Source: Holdemanella sp. | GTDB lineage: Bacteria; Bacillota_I; Bacilli_A; Erysipelotrichales; Erysipelotrichaceae | Assembly (NCBI GenBank): GCA_021442845.1 | Contig: JABUSD010000182.1 | Coordinates: 1 to 14,657 of the forward strand | Length of the DNA stretch: 14,657 bases | Reading direction: 5' to 3' | Part shown: positions 7,094 to 13,989 of the stretch, piece by piece | Layout of the letters: each line of letters opens with the position of its first letter | How positions within the stretch are numbered: position 1 is the first letter of the stretch | The notes under the pieces: model-generated | What the model saw: the letters and a program-made list of their open reading frames with translations, nothing else | Told to the model about the DNA's origin: nothing | The model's database searches: none | Translations under genes and position numbers: made by a program

Positions 7094-7332
7094 AAAAATA
7101 CTATTTAGATGAAAAAGCATATATTACTCTAAAAACATTAGATTTTTCAAAGTTAGATATTGATTATTATATTGATGATAAGGAAAAGTGTATTGCGACA
7201 GATAATTTGCGTGATTTATTAGTTTTCATTAATGAAAATATAGTTTCATATGGGTTAAGTGAACAAGAAGAATGTTCAGATTATGGTAAAAGATTATACT
7301 ATTTATACGATTATATTTATTATCAGAAATAA
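7090..7332 (+). CDS. Candidate immunity protein for the head-linked toxin (80 aa)
   Basis: The ATG overlaps the toxin-domain gene stop as ATGA (7090-7093), so both are made from one mRNA by coupled translation. The product is small, acidic and soluble-looking (LDFSKLDIDYYIDDKEKC, and later NENIVSYGLSEQEECSDYGK), with an aromatic-rich end (LYYLYDYIYYQK). I recognise no family. Small size, acidic charge and the position right after a toxin domain are the usual signs of an immunity protein that plugs a basic RNase. A plain structural phage protein is the alternative, but nothing in it suggests one. Confidence 0.6.
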   Translation: MKKYYLDEKAYITLKTLDFSKLDIDYYIDDKEKCIATDNLRDLLVFINENIVSYGLSEQEECSDYGKRLYYLYDYIYYQK

Positions 7333-7346
7333 TAACAATAAGTTTG

Positions 7347-7380
7347 TATAATCTATTTTATAGTAGCTAAAACTACTTTT
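7347..7380 (+). terminator. -10-like box and weak terminator after the toxin/immunity pair
   Basis: TATAAT at 7347-7352 has no clear -35. AGTAG (7362-7366) pairs with CTACT (7373-7377) around a 6-base loop, followed by a T-rich tail. The hairpin probably ends the toxin/immunity transcript; the short stem makes it weak. Confidence 0.45.
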
Positions 7381-7406
7381 TGTTTTGTTGAAATGGAGAT
7401 TTATAA

Positions 7407-7571
7407 ATGGAAGTTGAAGCAAAGAAAAAACTTATTAACATCATAAAAGCATTAGGTCAAGAAATTATGGATAATGCTGAAAACATGGTTAGTGATTATC
7501 CATATATGATGGATAATCAAATATCAATAAATATTTATATTAAAGAACGTGAACCACCAGTAATAAAATAA
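7407..7571 (+). CDS. Small hypothetical phage protein (54 aa)
   Basis: This short gene has a good GGAGAT ribosome binding site (7395-7400) before ATG 7407. The first two thirds are a predicted helix (AKKKLINIIKALGQEIMDNAENMV), and the last third has a strand of alternating hydrophobics (ISINIYIK) ending in KEREPPVIK. A similar helix-then-strand design, with the strand ending in a short charged tail, occurs in small phage proteins beside head genes, but I have no family name. It lies between two hairpins and so may be expressed on its own. Confidence 0.5.
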   Translation: MEVEAKKKLINIIKALGQEIMDNAENMVSDYPYMMDNQISINIYIKEREPPVIK

Positions 7572-7627
7572 CTCAGAGAGTTTTCAGTATAAAACAATAG
7601 AAGCAATTAAACAAAAAAATAATAATT

Positions 7628-7653
7628 ACAGATTCTTAGATGAATCTGTTTTT
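7628..7653 (+). terminator. Leader hairpin and T-run before the displaced terminase gene
   Basis: ACAGATTC (7628-7635) pairs perfectly with GAATCTGT (7642-7649) around a 6-base loop, followed by a T-run. The AGGAGG ribosome binding site of the terminase follows at 7660-7665. The layout (hairpin, then late gene) repeats that at 3688-3730, which suggests this was once the head of a separate late operon. Confidence 0.7.
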
Positions 7654-7672
7654 ATATTTAGGAGGGTTATAG

Positions 7673-8578
7673 ATGGCTACAAAAAGGTATGGCCGTCAGA
7701 CTCCCACAAAAATTTATTTACTTCCTTATGAAGAGACAAAAGGAAAAGATGCGATAGATCTATACAATTCGACAGGACAGAAACTGCAGGAATGGCAGGA
7801 GATAGTTTCAATGGATATTGAAGCTGTTGATAAAAATGGCTACTGGGTCCACAGCAAGATAGGCGGATCTCTTTCAAGACGTAATGGAAAAGGTGAAGTC
7901 ATTGCAGCTAGAGAGATGGATGGAATTATCAAAAGAAATGAGCAGATCCTCCATACAGCCCATCTTACATCCACATCAAGCGCTGCATCCAAGAGGTTAT
8001 CTAGGCTATTGAAAAAGGCTGGATATAAAGAGGTTATTCGAGTACGCAAGGATGTTAAGTATGAAAAAGCATTTTCTTATTCTAAACAGTATGGACTTGA
8101 AAAGATTACTATTTTAGGTGTTGAAAATGGTGGAACATGTAGTTTCAGAACAAGAACTTCTACAGGTGGACTTGGTGAAGGTTTTGATACTTTGATAATT
8201 GATGAGGCGCAGGAATATACACCTGAGCAGGAATCTACATTACAGTACACTGTTTCACAATCAAAGAACCCACAGATCATCTATTTTGGAACACCTCCAA
8301 CAGCTATATCAAAAGGAACTAAATTCACTGAATTCAGAAATGATACATTATCTGGAAAGAATGAGAATGCAGGATGGTTTGAGTGGAGCGTTGAACATCA
8401 ATCAGATGTGAATGATATTGACATCTGGTATGAAACTAATCCAGCCTTAGGTTATCATCTTACTGAAAGAAACATTCGTCTTGAAAGCAAGAAGGATGAA
8501 GTTGACTTTAACATCCAGAGATATGGATGGTGGCCAACTTTCAATCATGAATCTGCAATATCAAAAAGGAAAGAGTGA
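7673..8578 (+). pseudogene. Large terminase subunit, ATPase domain only (nuclease domain lost)
   Basis: The 301-residue frame matches the N-terminal half of phage large terminases, the motor that pumps DNA through the portal. It shows LQEWQE (38-43), a Walker A-like SRRNGKGE (68-75), the RTSTGGLGEGFDTLIIDEAQE segment (161-181) with Walker B, and GTPPT (206-210). Near the end, FNIQRYGWWPTFNHESAIS (279-297) is the point where intact terminases continue toward the nuclease domain. Here KRKE and a stop follow, and a NADAR gene continues in another frame. The expected length is 400-600 residues. It is also out of order, downstream of portal and head genes. It is probably a non-functional remnant. 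Confidence 0.85.
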
Positions 8579-9059
8579 ACAGGAATATATATTCTTCTGG
8601 AAAGAAGATGAAGAAAATGGGTGGCTTAGTAACTGGTATAAAAGTAAATTTGTTATAGATGATTTTGAATATCTGCATGTGGAACAATATATCATGGCAC
8701 AAAAGGCAAAACTATTTCATGATTCCAAAAGATATACAGCCATTCTAAAGAGTAATAAGCAATGGGAAGTAAAGGCGCTTGGAAGAGAAATCACACCATT
8801 TGATAATACTATCTGGATTGCCCATAGAAGTAAAATTGCCAAAGTAGCAATTAAGGCAAAGTTTGAACAGAATAAAGACTTATATAAAAAACTACTTGCC
8901 ACAGACAATGCAATTCTTGTTGAAGCCAGTCCAAAAGATAAAATCTGGGGAATAGGACTTGATGCAGAAACGGCATCGCATACAGATTGTAAGGATTGGC
9001 CTGGAGAAGGAATCTTAGGTGATATTCTAATGGAAGTAAGAGAGGAACTTAGAAAATAA
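8547..9059 (+). CDS. NADAR-family (YbiA-like) N-glycosidase / ADP-ribose hydrolase
   Basis: The protein (170 aa from ATG 8547) has the NADAR pattern along its length: YIFFWKEDEENGWLSNWYKS, FEYLHVEQYIMAQKAKLF, ALGREITPFD, AIKAKFEQN, LLATDNAILVEASPKDKIWGIGLDA, WPGEGILGDILMEVREELR. Known members cleave N-glycosidic bonds of riboflavin pathway intermediates (YbiA) or remove ADP-ribose from guanine in nucleic acids. The conserved VEASPKDKIWGIGL block is complete, so it may be active. The start is uncertain: it lies inside the terminase remnant, no ribosome binding site is visible, and in-frame starts exist back to 8481. Its own upstream region was probably lost at the junction near 8560. Confidence 0.88.
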   Translation: MNLQYQKGKSEQEYIFFWKEDEENGWLSNWYKSKFVIDDFEYLHVEQYIMAQKAKLFHDSKRYTAILKSNKQWEVKALGREITPFDNTIWIAHRSKIAKVAIKAKFEQNKDLYKKLLATDNAILVEASPKDKIWGIGLDAETASHTDCKDWPGEGILGDILMEVREELRK

Positions 9060-9091
9060 TATCATTATTATGGGATAAGTAAAAAATATGA

Positions 9092-9127
9092 ACAACTTCT
9101 ATGTATAAAACTTTACATAGAAGTTGT
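9092..9127 (+). repeat. Perfect 14-base inverted repeat after the NADAR gene
   Basis: ACAACTTCTATGTA (9092-9105) and TACATAGAAGTTGT (9114-9127) are exact reverse complements around an 8-base loop. No T-run follows on the + strand, so it is not a typical terminator. It could be an RNA hairpin at the NADAR mRNA 3' end, a palindromic binding site or a transposon trace. Confidence 0.8.
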
Positions 9128-9213
9128 ATGAATAAAGTTAAGCTTGCTAAAAGCCAGTATAGGCATTCTATTTGAAGCTTTAGATGTTTTAGATGCACTC
9201 GATGAAATAGAAG

Positions 9214-9237
9214 AGATGGTAAATAACCATCTTTTTT
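9214..9237 (+). terminator. Rho-independent terminator before cas9
   Basis: AGATGGT (9214-9220) pairs perfectly with ACCATCT (9226-9232) around AAATA, with six T in a row at 9232-9237. It separates the prophage/NADAR transcripts from the CRISPR-Cas operon. Confidence 0.85.
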
Positions 9238-9253
9238 AGTGTATATGTCATTA

Positions 9254-9318
9254 TTGACAAAGTTCATGTATGTTTTTACAATAATAAACCGTTTTTTGTC
9301 AGAAAGAAAAGGTATAAT
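9254..9318 (+). promoter_or_regulatory. cas9 promoter region
   Basis: A consensus -35 TTGACA (9254-9259) is followed after 17 bases by TACAAT (9277-9282), a strong sigma-A promoter that would start transcription near 9289. A second -10, TATAAT at 9313-9318, has only a weak -35 and may be a second start. The cas9 ribosome binding site GGAGGA lies at 9335-9340. Confidence 0.7.
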
Positions 9319-9345
9319 AATAGTAGATTGTAACGGAGGAAAACA

Positions 9346-12300
9346 ATGACACGATTAGTATTAGGATTGGATATTGGTGTTACATCCGTTGGGTATGGTG
9401 TAATTGATATTGATTCCAATGAATTTGTTGATTATGGCGTTCGTCTATTTAAAGAAGGAACTGCTGAAAACAATGAGAAAAGAAGAACTGTACGTGGACG
9501 AAGAAGACTATTATCTAGAAAAAATACACGTTTACAGGATATGCAGAAATTATTGAAGAATAATGGGATTATGGGTGATGATTATCATCCACTTCAAAAT
9601 GTCTATGAAGTAAGAGTAAAAGGTTTAACTGAAAAACTATCAAATGATGAATTAACAGCAGCCATATTGCATCTAACTAAGCATAGAGGAAGTTCTCTTG
9701 ATACAGTGGATGATAATGATTCAGATGATGATGGAGAAGGAACAAAGGATATCCTAGCTAGAAATAATAAAGAATTATCAAAAGGTAAATATGTCTGTGA
9801 AGTTCAGTTAGAAAGATTACAGGATAAATCTAAAGTACGTGGACATGACAATAATTTTAGAACAGAAGATTATGTAAATGAAGCAGAAAAGATATTATCA
9901 AATCAAGGATTGGATGAAGCATTAAATAATCAGATTCTACAGATTATTCAACGAAAACGTGCTTATTATGAAGGACCAGGAAGTGAAAAATCACCAACTC
10001 CTTATGGGCGCTTTTTCTATAATGAAAATGGTGAAATTCAATATGAAGATCTAATTGAACGTATGCGTGGACGCTGTAGTGTATTTCCAGATGAATTTAG
10101 AGCACCTAAAATGGCAGTTACAGCTGAATTGTTCAACGTGTTGAATGATTTGAATAATTTAAAGGTAAATGGCGAATCATTGGAAACAGAACAAAAAAAG
10201 GAAATACTATCAATAATCAGTAAAACTGGATCCATAACACCTAAAAAGATCGCATCCTTATTGAATGCAGATCTTGAAGATATCTCTGGATTTAGAATTG
10301 ATAAGAATGATAAGCCATTAATTACAGAATTTAAAGGCTATAAGGAAATGAAAAAATCATTCAAGAATCATGGAATGGATATTACCTTAAATGATTATGA
10401 AATGATGGATTCTATCATTGAAATCCTTACAAATAAAAAAGGACTTGATGAAAGAAAAGAAGCAATTCATAAGCTAGGGTATGAATTATCCGCTGAACTA
10501 GTTGAAGAAATATCTTCAAAGACAAAGATTGTAGGATATCATGCATTATCATTGAAAGCCATGCACCTTTTAAATGAAGAACTATATAAGACTTCTATGA
10601 ACCAGATGCAGCTTCTTCATGAATTAAAGCTATTTGATAAGAATAGAGCCTCACATAAAGGAAAGAAAAATATTGAAGCGGATGATACAGCGATTCTATC
10701 TCCAGTTGCGAAAAAAGCACAAAGAGAAACGTTTAAAATAGTGAATACACTACGTAAAAGATATGGTGAATTCGATTCTATTGTTGTAGAAATGACAAGA
10801 GCTAAGAATTCAAAAGAACAAAAAGATAACATCAAAAAGAAGCAAAAAGCATTTGAAACAAGAAATAAGGAAGTAGATACATTCTTAAAAGATGCAGGAT
10901 TTGAACCAGATAAGGTAAATGGAAAGACAAAACAAAAAATCCGTTTATATATGGAACAGGAGTGCAAGAGTGCATATACATTCCAGGATTTAGATTTAAG
11001 AAGAATCATTTCAGATCCAAGCTATGTTGAAATTGATCATATTATCCCTATTTCCATCTCATTGGATGATTCACAAAATAATAAAGTTCTTATTACCCGT
11101 ATGGAAAACCAGTTAAAGGGAAATCTAACGCCTATTATGGCTTATAAAGCAGGAAAATTTGATGGCTTAGGATGCTCATTAAATGAATATAGAGAACGAT
11201 CAAATAAGAATAAGAATTTTAAAAAGAAAAGAAATCTATTATTTGAAGAAGATATCACAAAGTTTAGTGTCATTAAAGAATTCATTAATCGAAACTTAGT
11301 GGATACAAGCTATGCATGTAGAGTTGTATTAAATACATTATCTGATTATTTCAAGGATAATGAAATCGATACAAAAGTACATACAGTAAAAGGAAGCATT
11401 ACGCATAAATTTAGAAATCAGATTCAGTTAGAAAAGGAAAGAGAAGAAGATTATCTGCACCATGCGATAGATGGATTGATTGTTGCATCTGTGAAGAAGA
11501 TGAATCTGTTAAATACATATTTGTCAAAGTATACATTTGATAACTTCTATGATGAAACAACAGGTGAAATAAAGGCGATTCCAGATGACAATGCATATCT
11601 AGATCCTTTATATATCAGCTTTATTGCACGATTAAAAGGAATCTATGAAGATAGCAATAAATATTACAAAGGGCAGATTGAAAAAGAGGACTTGTATTAT
11701 AATCCAATTAAGATTTCGCATAAAGTGGACACAAAACCAAATAGACAGATTGCTGATGAAACACTTTATAGTACAAGAACAACAGAGAATGGGGAAATGC
11801 TTGTAGAACGCATTAAGGATATCTATGCACAAAAGGATAAGCAAGTCATAAAGATGGTATCCGATATCATCAATGGTGAAAGCAGCCTTATTATGAAGGA
11901 TAAAGACCCTCAGACATTTGCGATTCTTGAACAGATTGTTATGGCTGATTTTGAAATGTACAAAGATTCAAAAGAGCACTATGAGAAAGACAAAAAAGGA
12001 AAATATATACTTGTAGGTGATAATCCATTAATCGCCTATAGGGAACAGTTTGGCCCATTAAGAAAATATTCTAAGAAGGGAAATGGACCAGAAATCAAAA
12101 CCATTAAATTCTATAGTGAAAAGCTAGGGAATCATCTCGATGTCACAAGTAACTACAATACAACGAAAAAGAAAGTCATCATGAAACAGATTAGTCCTTA
12201 TAGAACAGATTTCTATCAATGTTCAGATGGTAAATTTAGATTTGTAACTGTACGTTATAAAGATGTTCACTATGAAAAGAATAAAGATAAATATGTAATT

Positions 12301-12672
12301 GATGAAAATTGGTATAAGAGTGAATTAGAAAGAAAGAAAATTGACACAAAGGCACGATTTGTATGTTCCTGTCATAGAGATGAACTAATTGGAATTGTAA
12401 AGAAACCAGGGGATAAATATATCTATGACCAGTCTAAAGAGAATGATGGTCCAATACTCTATCATGATGGCATTCATCCGGAAGTTGTAAAATTCACGGC
12501 AACGAATAACGATAATACTGGCACAATAGAAGTTAAGCCAATCTATACACATTGTAAAAAACAATTAATGCCAACTGTAACTTCTTTTGTCAATATCATC
12601 AAATACTCAACAGATGTTCTTGGAAATCTATATGAGGTTAAAGAAAACAATTTGAAATTGGTTTTTGATTAG
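9346..12672 (+). CDS. cas9: Type II-A CRISPR nuclease Cas9 (compact, SaCas9-like)
   Basis: The 1108-residue Cas9 is an RNA-guided nuclease using crRNA and tracrRNA to cut both strands of target DNA. RuvC-I is LVLGLDIGVTSVGYGV with D9; the Arg-rich bridge helix is NEKRRTVRGRRRLLSRKNTR (about 45-64); RuvC-II is IVVEMTRAKNS with E482. The HNH domain has YVEIDHIIP with D564/H565 and MENQ with N588; RuvC-III is LHHAIDG with H706 and D709. All catalytic residues are present. Size and recognition-lobe motifs (YVCEVQLERL, RAYYEGPGSEKSP, NVLNDLNNL) place it with the short SaCas9/St1Cas9 type. An acidic stretch (residues 119-131, mostly Asp) follows HLTKHRGS. The last codons carry the tracrRNA promoter. 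PAM is not predictable from the sequence alone. Confidence 0.98.
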   Translation: MTRLVLGLDIGVTSVGYGVIDIDSNEFVDYGVRLFKEGTAENNEKRRTVRGRRRLLSRKNTRLQDMQKLLKNNGIMGDDYHPLQNVYEVRVKGLTEKLSNDELTAAILHLTKHRGSSLDTVDDNDSDDDGEGTKDILARNNKELSKGKYVCEVQLERLQDKSKVRGHDNNFRTEDYVNEAEKILSNQGLDEALNNQILQIIQRKRAYYEGPGSEKSPTPYGRFFYNENGEIQYEDLIERMRGRCSVFPDEFRAPKMAVTAELFNVLNDLNNLKVNGESLETEQKKEILSIISKTGSITPKKIASLLNADLEDISGFRIDKNDKPLITEFKGYKEMKKSFKNHGMDITLNDYEMMDSIIEILTNKKGLDERKEAIHKLGYELSAELVEEISSKTKIVGYHALSLKAMHLLNEELYKTSMNQMQLLHELKLFDKNRASHKGKKNIEADDTAILSPVAKKAQRETFKIVNTLRKRYGEFDSIVVEMTRAKNSKEQKDNIKKKQKAFETRNKEVDTFLKDAGFEPDKVNGKTKQKIRLYMEQECKSAYTFQDLDLRRIISDPSYVEIDHIIPISISLDDSQNNKVLITRMENQLKGNLTPIMAYKAGKFDGLGCSLNEYRERSNKNKNFKKKRNLLFEEDITKFSVIKEFINRNLVDTSYACRVVLNTLSDYFKDNEIDTKVHTVKGSITHKFRNQIQLEKEREEDYLHHAIDGLIVASVKKMNLLNTYLSKYTFDNFYDETTGEIKAIPDDNAYLDPLYISFIARLKGIYEDSNKYYKGQIEKEDLYYNPIKISHKVDTKPNRQIADETLYSTRTTENGEMLVERIKDIYAQKDKQVIKMVSDIINGESSLIMKDKDPQTFAILEQIVMADFEMYKDSKEHYEKDKKGKYILVGDNPLIAYREQFGPLRKYSKKGNGPEIKTIKFYSEKLGNHLDVTSNYNTTKKKVIMKQISPYRTDFYQCSDGKFRFVTVRYKDVHYEKNKDKYVIDENWYKSELERKKIDTKARFVCSCHRDELIGIVKKPGDKYIYDQSKENDGPILYHDGIHPEVVKFTATNNDNTGTIEVKPIYTHCKKQLMPTVTSFVNIIKYSTDVLGNLYEVKENNLKLVFD

Positions 12673-12680
12673 ACTATAAT
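12652..12680 (+). promoter_or_regulatory. tracrRNA promoter inside the 3' end of cas9
   Basis: TTGAAA (12652-12657) and TATAAT (12675-12680) are 17 bases apart, close to the sigma-A consensus. The -35 is in the last codons of cas9 and the -10 just after its stop. Transcription would start near 12687, at the beginning of the anti-repeat. Confidence 0.75.
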
Positions 12681-12686
12681 ATAGAT

Positions 12687-12768
12687 GGTTATATTCTAGC
12701 GAAATAATATATGACCTAACAAAACAAGGGTTTATCCCGGATTCGGCTCTTTTGAGCCTTTTCTTTTT
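12687..12768 (+). ncRNA. tracrRNA of the type II-A system
   Basis: The order of elements is that of a type II-A tracrRNA. The anti-repeat runs about 12687-12725: ATGACC (12711-12716), then TAAC as a four-base bulge (12717-12720) and AAAAC (12721-12725), which would pair with the GTTTT start of the repeat. Next is the nexus, AAGGGTTTATCCCGG (12726-12740), with GGG/CCC around TTTAT. The end is a terminator stem, GGCTC/GAGCC around TTTT (12745-12758), with a T-rich tail to 12768. A strong promoter precedes it. The RNA would pair with pre-crRNA for RNase III processing and load into Cas9. Placement between cas9 and cas1 is known from St1-type loci. Exact 5' end is inferred. Confidence 0.85.
12745..12768 (+). 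terminator. tracrRNA terminator, shared with cas9 mRNA
   Basis: GGCTC (12745-12749) and GAGCC (12754-12758) around TTTT, then TTTTCTTTTT. It should stop both tracrRNA and cas9 transcripts, and ends 8 bases before the cas1 ATG. Confidence 0.85.
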
Positions 12769-12776
12769 GCCTTTTT

Positions 12777-13676
12777 ATGGGTCATAGAGTAATTTATGTA
12801 GAAAAATGTGAATATCTGAGATTGTATTTAGACAATTTAAAAGTGGAAGTGAAAGATGATTCATTATTATTTCCTATTTCAGATATTCAAATACTTGTCA
12901 TTGATAATTATAAATCTCATTTAAGCGTACCACTAATCAATAAATTAACAGAAAACAATGTTTGTACAATATTATGTGGGGTAGACCATTTACCAAAGAG
13001 CTATATTCTACCAATGAATGGACACTTCTCAGCTAGTGGCAACATATCTAAACAGATCATATGGGATCAGCAAAGAAAAGAAATTGTTCATGCTCAAATT
13101 GTTAAATATAAGATTCTAAACCAGATAGAAATACTGAAAGAGAACAATAAGAGTTTTGAAGTGTGTCAGAAACTGTATGAATTTGTAGATGAAGTTGTTC
13201 CAGGGGATAAGACCAATCGAGAAGGATTAGCTGCAAAGATGTATTTTAGAGAACTGTTTGGACCTGATTTCATTCGATTTGATGAAGATGTCATTAATGC
13301 AGGATTAAATTATGGATATAGTATCTTCCGCTCATTAATCACATCCATAATTGTAGCGAAAGGATATTTACCTAATTTAGGTGTCTTTCACAAAGGAAAG
13401 AACAATATGTTCAATCTAAGTGATGACATAATAGAAGTATTTAGACCAATTGTAGATAACTATGTCTACAACAATATGATGGAAGACATATTATTCAAAC
13501 AGGATCATAGAGATGCCCTAATTCAATTAACCAATTATAAGATTTCAATCGATTCTAGAAAGCAGACAATTGCCAATGCGATAAGTTTATATTTCGATTC
13601 CATTGTTCACTTTATTGAGGATGAAGAGAATATTATTTTATTCCCTCTTCCTATGCTGTATGAAAATGACTTATGA
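12777..13676 (+). CDS. cas1: CRISPR integrase Cas1 (type II-A)
   Basis: The 299-residue protein is the catalytic subunit of the Cas1-Cas2 integrase that inserts new spacers at the leader end of the array. It begins MGHRVIYVEKCEYLRL, matching the MGWR start of type II Cas1, so the ATG at 12777 is right. Catalytic metal ligands are visible as E149 (NREGLAAKMYFRELFG), H205 (GVFHKG) and E220 (DDIIEVFRPIVD). The length is normal for II-A. No Shine-Dalgarno is present: the 18 bases before the ATG are the T-rich end of the tracrRNA terminator. Expression probably depends on readthrough of that terminator. The gene overlaps cas2 by 11 bases. Confidence 0.96.
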   Translation: MGHRVIYVEKCEYLRLYLDNLKVEVKDDSLLFPISDIQILVIDNYKSHLSVPLINKLTENNVCTILCGVDHLPKSYILPMNGHFSASGNISKQIIWDQQRKEIVHAQIVKYKILNQIEILKENNKSFEVCQKLYEFVDEVVPGDKTNREGLAAKMYFRELFGPDFIRFDEDVINAGLNYGYSIFRSLITSIIVAKGYLPNLGVFHKGKNNMFNLSDDIIEVFRPIVDNYVYNNMMEDILFKQDHRDALIQLTNYKISIDSRKQTIANAISLYFDSIVHFIEDEENIILFPLPMLYENDL

Positions 13677-13989
13677 TTTTATGCGAATTGTATTATTTTT
13701 TGATTTACCTGTTAAGACCAAAGAAGATAGAAGAAATTATGCTTCTTTCCGTAAGTACCTTATAAAAAACGGATATCTAATGATGCAGTATTCTGTATAC
13801 TGCAAGATATTTGCGAATAGGGATGCTGCCATCAAGCATGTTAATATGCTTCAAAGAAACTTACCACCAAAAGGACAGATACGAATTCTTACTGTTACAG
13901 AAAAACAGTATGCAAAGATAGAAACAATCCTAGGTGGAAAGTCTTTGCAGGAAAAAATAGTTGGCAGCGATTCATTCACAAAGATATGA
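13666..13989 (+). CDS. cas2: CRISPR adaptation protein Cas2 (type II-A)
   Basis: The 107-residue Cas2 forms a dimer that bridges two Cas1 dimers during spacer integration. MTYDFMRIVLFFDLPVKTKEDRRNYASFRKYLIKNGYLMMQYSVYCKI is the usual II-A start, with the ferredoxin-like strand and D13; PPKGQIRILTVTEKQYAKIETILG follows (67-90). I choose ATG 13666 because II-A homologs start with a short 'M.Y..MR' segment; ATG 13660 (two residues longer) and 13681 are possible. The gene overlaps cas1 by 11 bases and csn2 by 4, so translation is coupled. Confidence 0.95.
   Translation: MTYDFMRIVLFFDLPVKTKEDRRNYASFRKYLIKNGYLMMQYSVYCKIFANRDAAIKHVNMLQRNLPPKGQIRILTVTEKQYAKIETILGGKSLQEKIVGSDSFTKI

Noticed and set aside
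9092..9127. Inverted repeat considered as a tracrRNA or CRISPR repeat
   Set aside because: It has no nexus or terminator directly after it and occurs once; the sequence at 12687-12768 meets all tracrRNA criteria.
10617..11009. Long open frame on the - strand within cas9 (130 codons)
   Set aside because: It lies wholly inside a certain cas9 frame, has the hydrophobic Phe/Leu/Ser look of antisense coding DNA and no ribosome binding site.
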